From positions 1-64,000 of the forward strand of contig NZ_JAESDH010000011.1 in assembly GCF_019249295.1 (NCBI RefSeq): a stretch of 64,000 bases of DNA. The letters are read 5' to 3'. This document shows positions 63,831-64,000 of the stretch, piece after piece; positions within the stretch are counted from its first letter, which is position 1, and each line of letters opens with the position of its first letter. Under the pieces are notes generated by a model. The model had not been told where the DNA came from. It saw only the letters and a list, made by a program, of their open reading frames with translations, and made no database searches. The DNA is from Alteromonas antoniana (GTDB lineage Bacteria > Pseudomonadota > Gammaproteobacteria > Enterobacterales > Alteromonadaceae). The translations under genes and the position numbers were made by a program.

Positions 63831-63910
63831 CCTTACAGCCAACCAAACCTAGTTCCTTGTCTCTATGCAGCAGGCTGTTCTGCCGAGGCTACAACCGTAA
63901 GGAGCGTTTA
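63831..63910 (+). promoter_or_regulatory. rpsF leader, possible S6:S18 autoregulatory RNA
   Basis: The 80-nt leader has GCAG/CTGC pairing around 63867-63883 and an exposed CCG at 63883-63885. A known S6:S18-binding leader of rpsF operons uses a stem with a conserved CCG. The match is suggestive only. Confidence 0.3.
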
Positions 63911-64000
63911 ATGCGTCATTACGAAATCGTATTTATGGTTCACCCTGATCAGAGTGAACAAGTACCTGGTATGATCGAGCGTTATACCACTATCCTGAAG
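63911..64000 (+). CDS. rpsF: Ribosomal protein S6, partial at window edge
   Basis: The first 30 codons of small-subunit ribosomal protein S6 ([20 protein letters not shown], then [10 protein letters not shown]), which is truncated by the end of the window. The N-terminal [17 protein letters not shown] is highly conserved. S6 binds S18 and 16S rRNA in the platform of the 30S subunit. AAGGAGC precedes the ATG. In gammaproteobacteria it usually begins the rpsF-priB-rpsR-rplI operon, so these genes probably follow outside the window. Confidence 0.96.
   Translation, partial: MRHYEIVFMVHPDQSEQVPGMIERYTTILK

Noticed and set aside
1-64000. CRISPR arrays, tRNA/rRNA genes, insertion sequences, prophage
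   Set aside because: No regularly spaced repeats, cloverleaf candidates, transposase motifs or phage structural genes were recognised by eye.

Overview
The window looks like a chromosomal segment of a marine gammaproteobacterium, most likely of the Alteromonadaceae (Alteromonas-like). This rests on overall protein character: a large TonB receptor, LacI-controlled sugar loci, DUF3392 and DUF5916 proteins, E. coli-like CydABX, AcnA, GpmA and rpsF, and about 50% GC. No rRNA, tRNA, CRISPR array, insertion sequence or phage gene was recognised.

Layout. 0.5-2.1 kb: a lipoprotein with LprI-like and MliC-like lysozyme-inhibitor regions, and a TauE/SafE exporter. 2.1-11.9 kb: a respiratory sulfur block. 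A Cys-rich sigma-54 activator resembling FisR is divergent from a sulfide:quinone reductase and a DUF3365 c-type cytochrome, followed by the full cytochrome bd operon cydA-B-X-D-C. Pairs of a 14-bp palindrome, 21-22 bp apart, lie upstream of both fisR/sqr and cyd, and both operons have -24/-12 promoters. This suggests one sulfide-responsive regulon joining sulfide oxidation to a sulfide-tolerant oxidase. 12-15.2 kb: an envelope glycosyltransferase trio (GT2, VTT, ArnT-like) behind a PmrA/BasR-type box. 15.3-16.8 kb: a CDF metal exporter and a small lipoprotein. 17.1-28.9 kb: a complete chemotaxis operon (MCP, CheY, CheA, CheW, two soluble multi-PAS MCPs ending in EWEAF, CheR, CheD, CheB). 29.2-31.8 kb: a small periplasmic protein, a HAD hydrolase and a tandem pair of small outer-membrane barrels.

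32.1-41.1 kb: a trehalose-type utilisation locus (TonB receptor, LacI regulator, MFS permease, trehalase) with three near-identical operators, then a DUF5916 protein. 41.2-46.2 kb: gpmA, a DUF985 cupin, acnA and a DUF3392 protein. 46.4-56.2 kb: a LacI-controlled divergent locus with a Gfo/Idh/MocA oxidoreductase, three TIM-barrel isomerase-like proteins (two with Tat signals), a nucleoside-symporter-type permease, a GMC oxidoreductase with its small subunit, and a DUF1080 3-keto-glycoside hydrolase. It reads as an oxidative 3-keto-sugar pathway. 56.3-61.1 kb: a Cache-domain MCP, an EamA exporter and an APC permease.

61.2-63.4 kb: a TonB-C-domain protein, then an AT-richer island on the minus strand with two adjacent Gly-rich, two-cysteine peptides. 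Both carry 15-residue double-glycine-type leaders like that of colicin V. A small two-helix membrane protein (possible immunity) follows, and a 40-codon ORF with a strong Shine-Dalgarno site precedes them. This is the best candidate for an undescribed system: a two-peptide microcin-like locus. The window ends inside rpsF.
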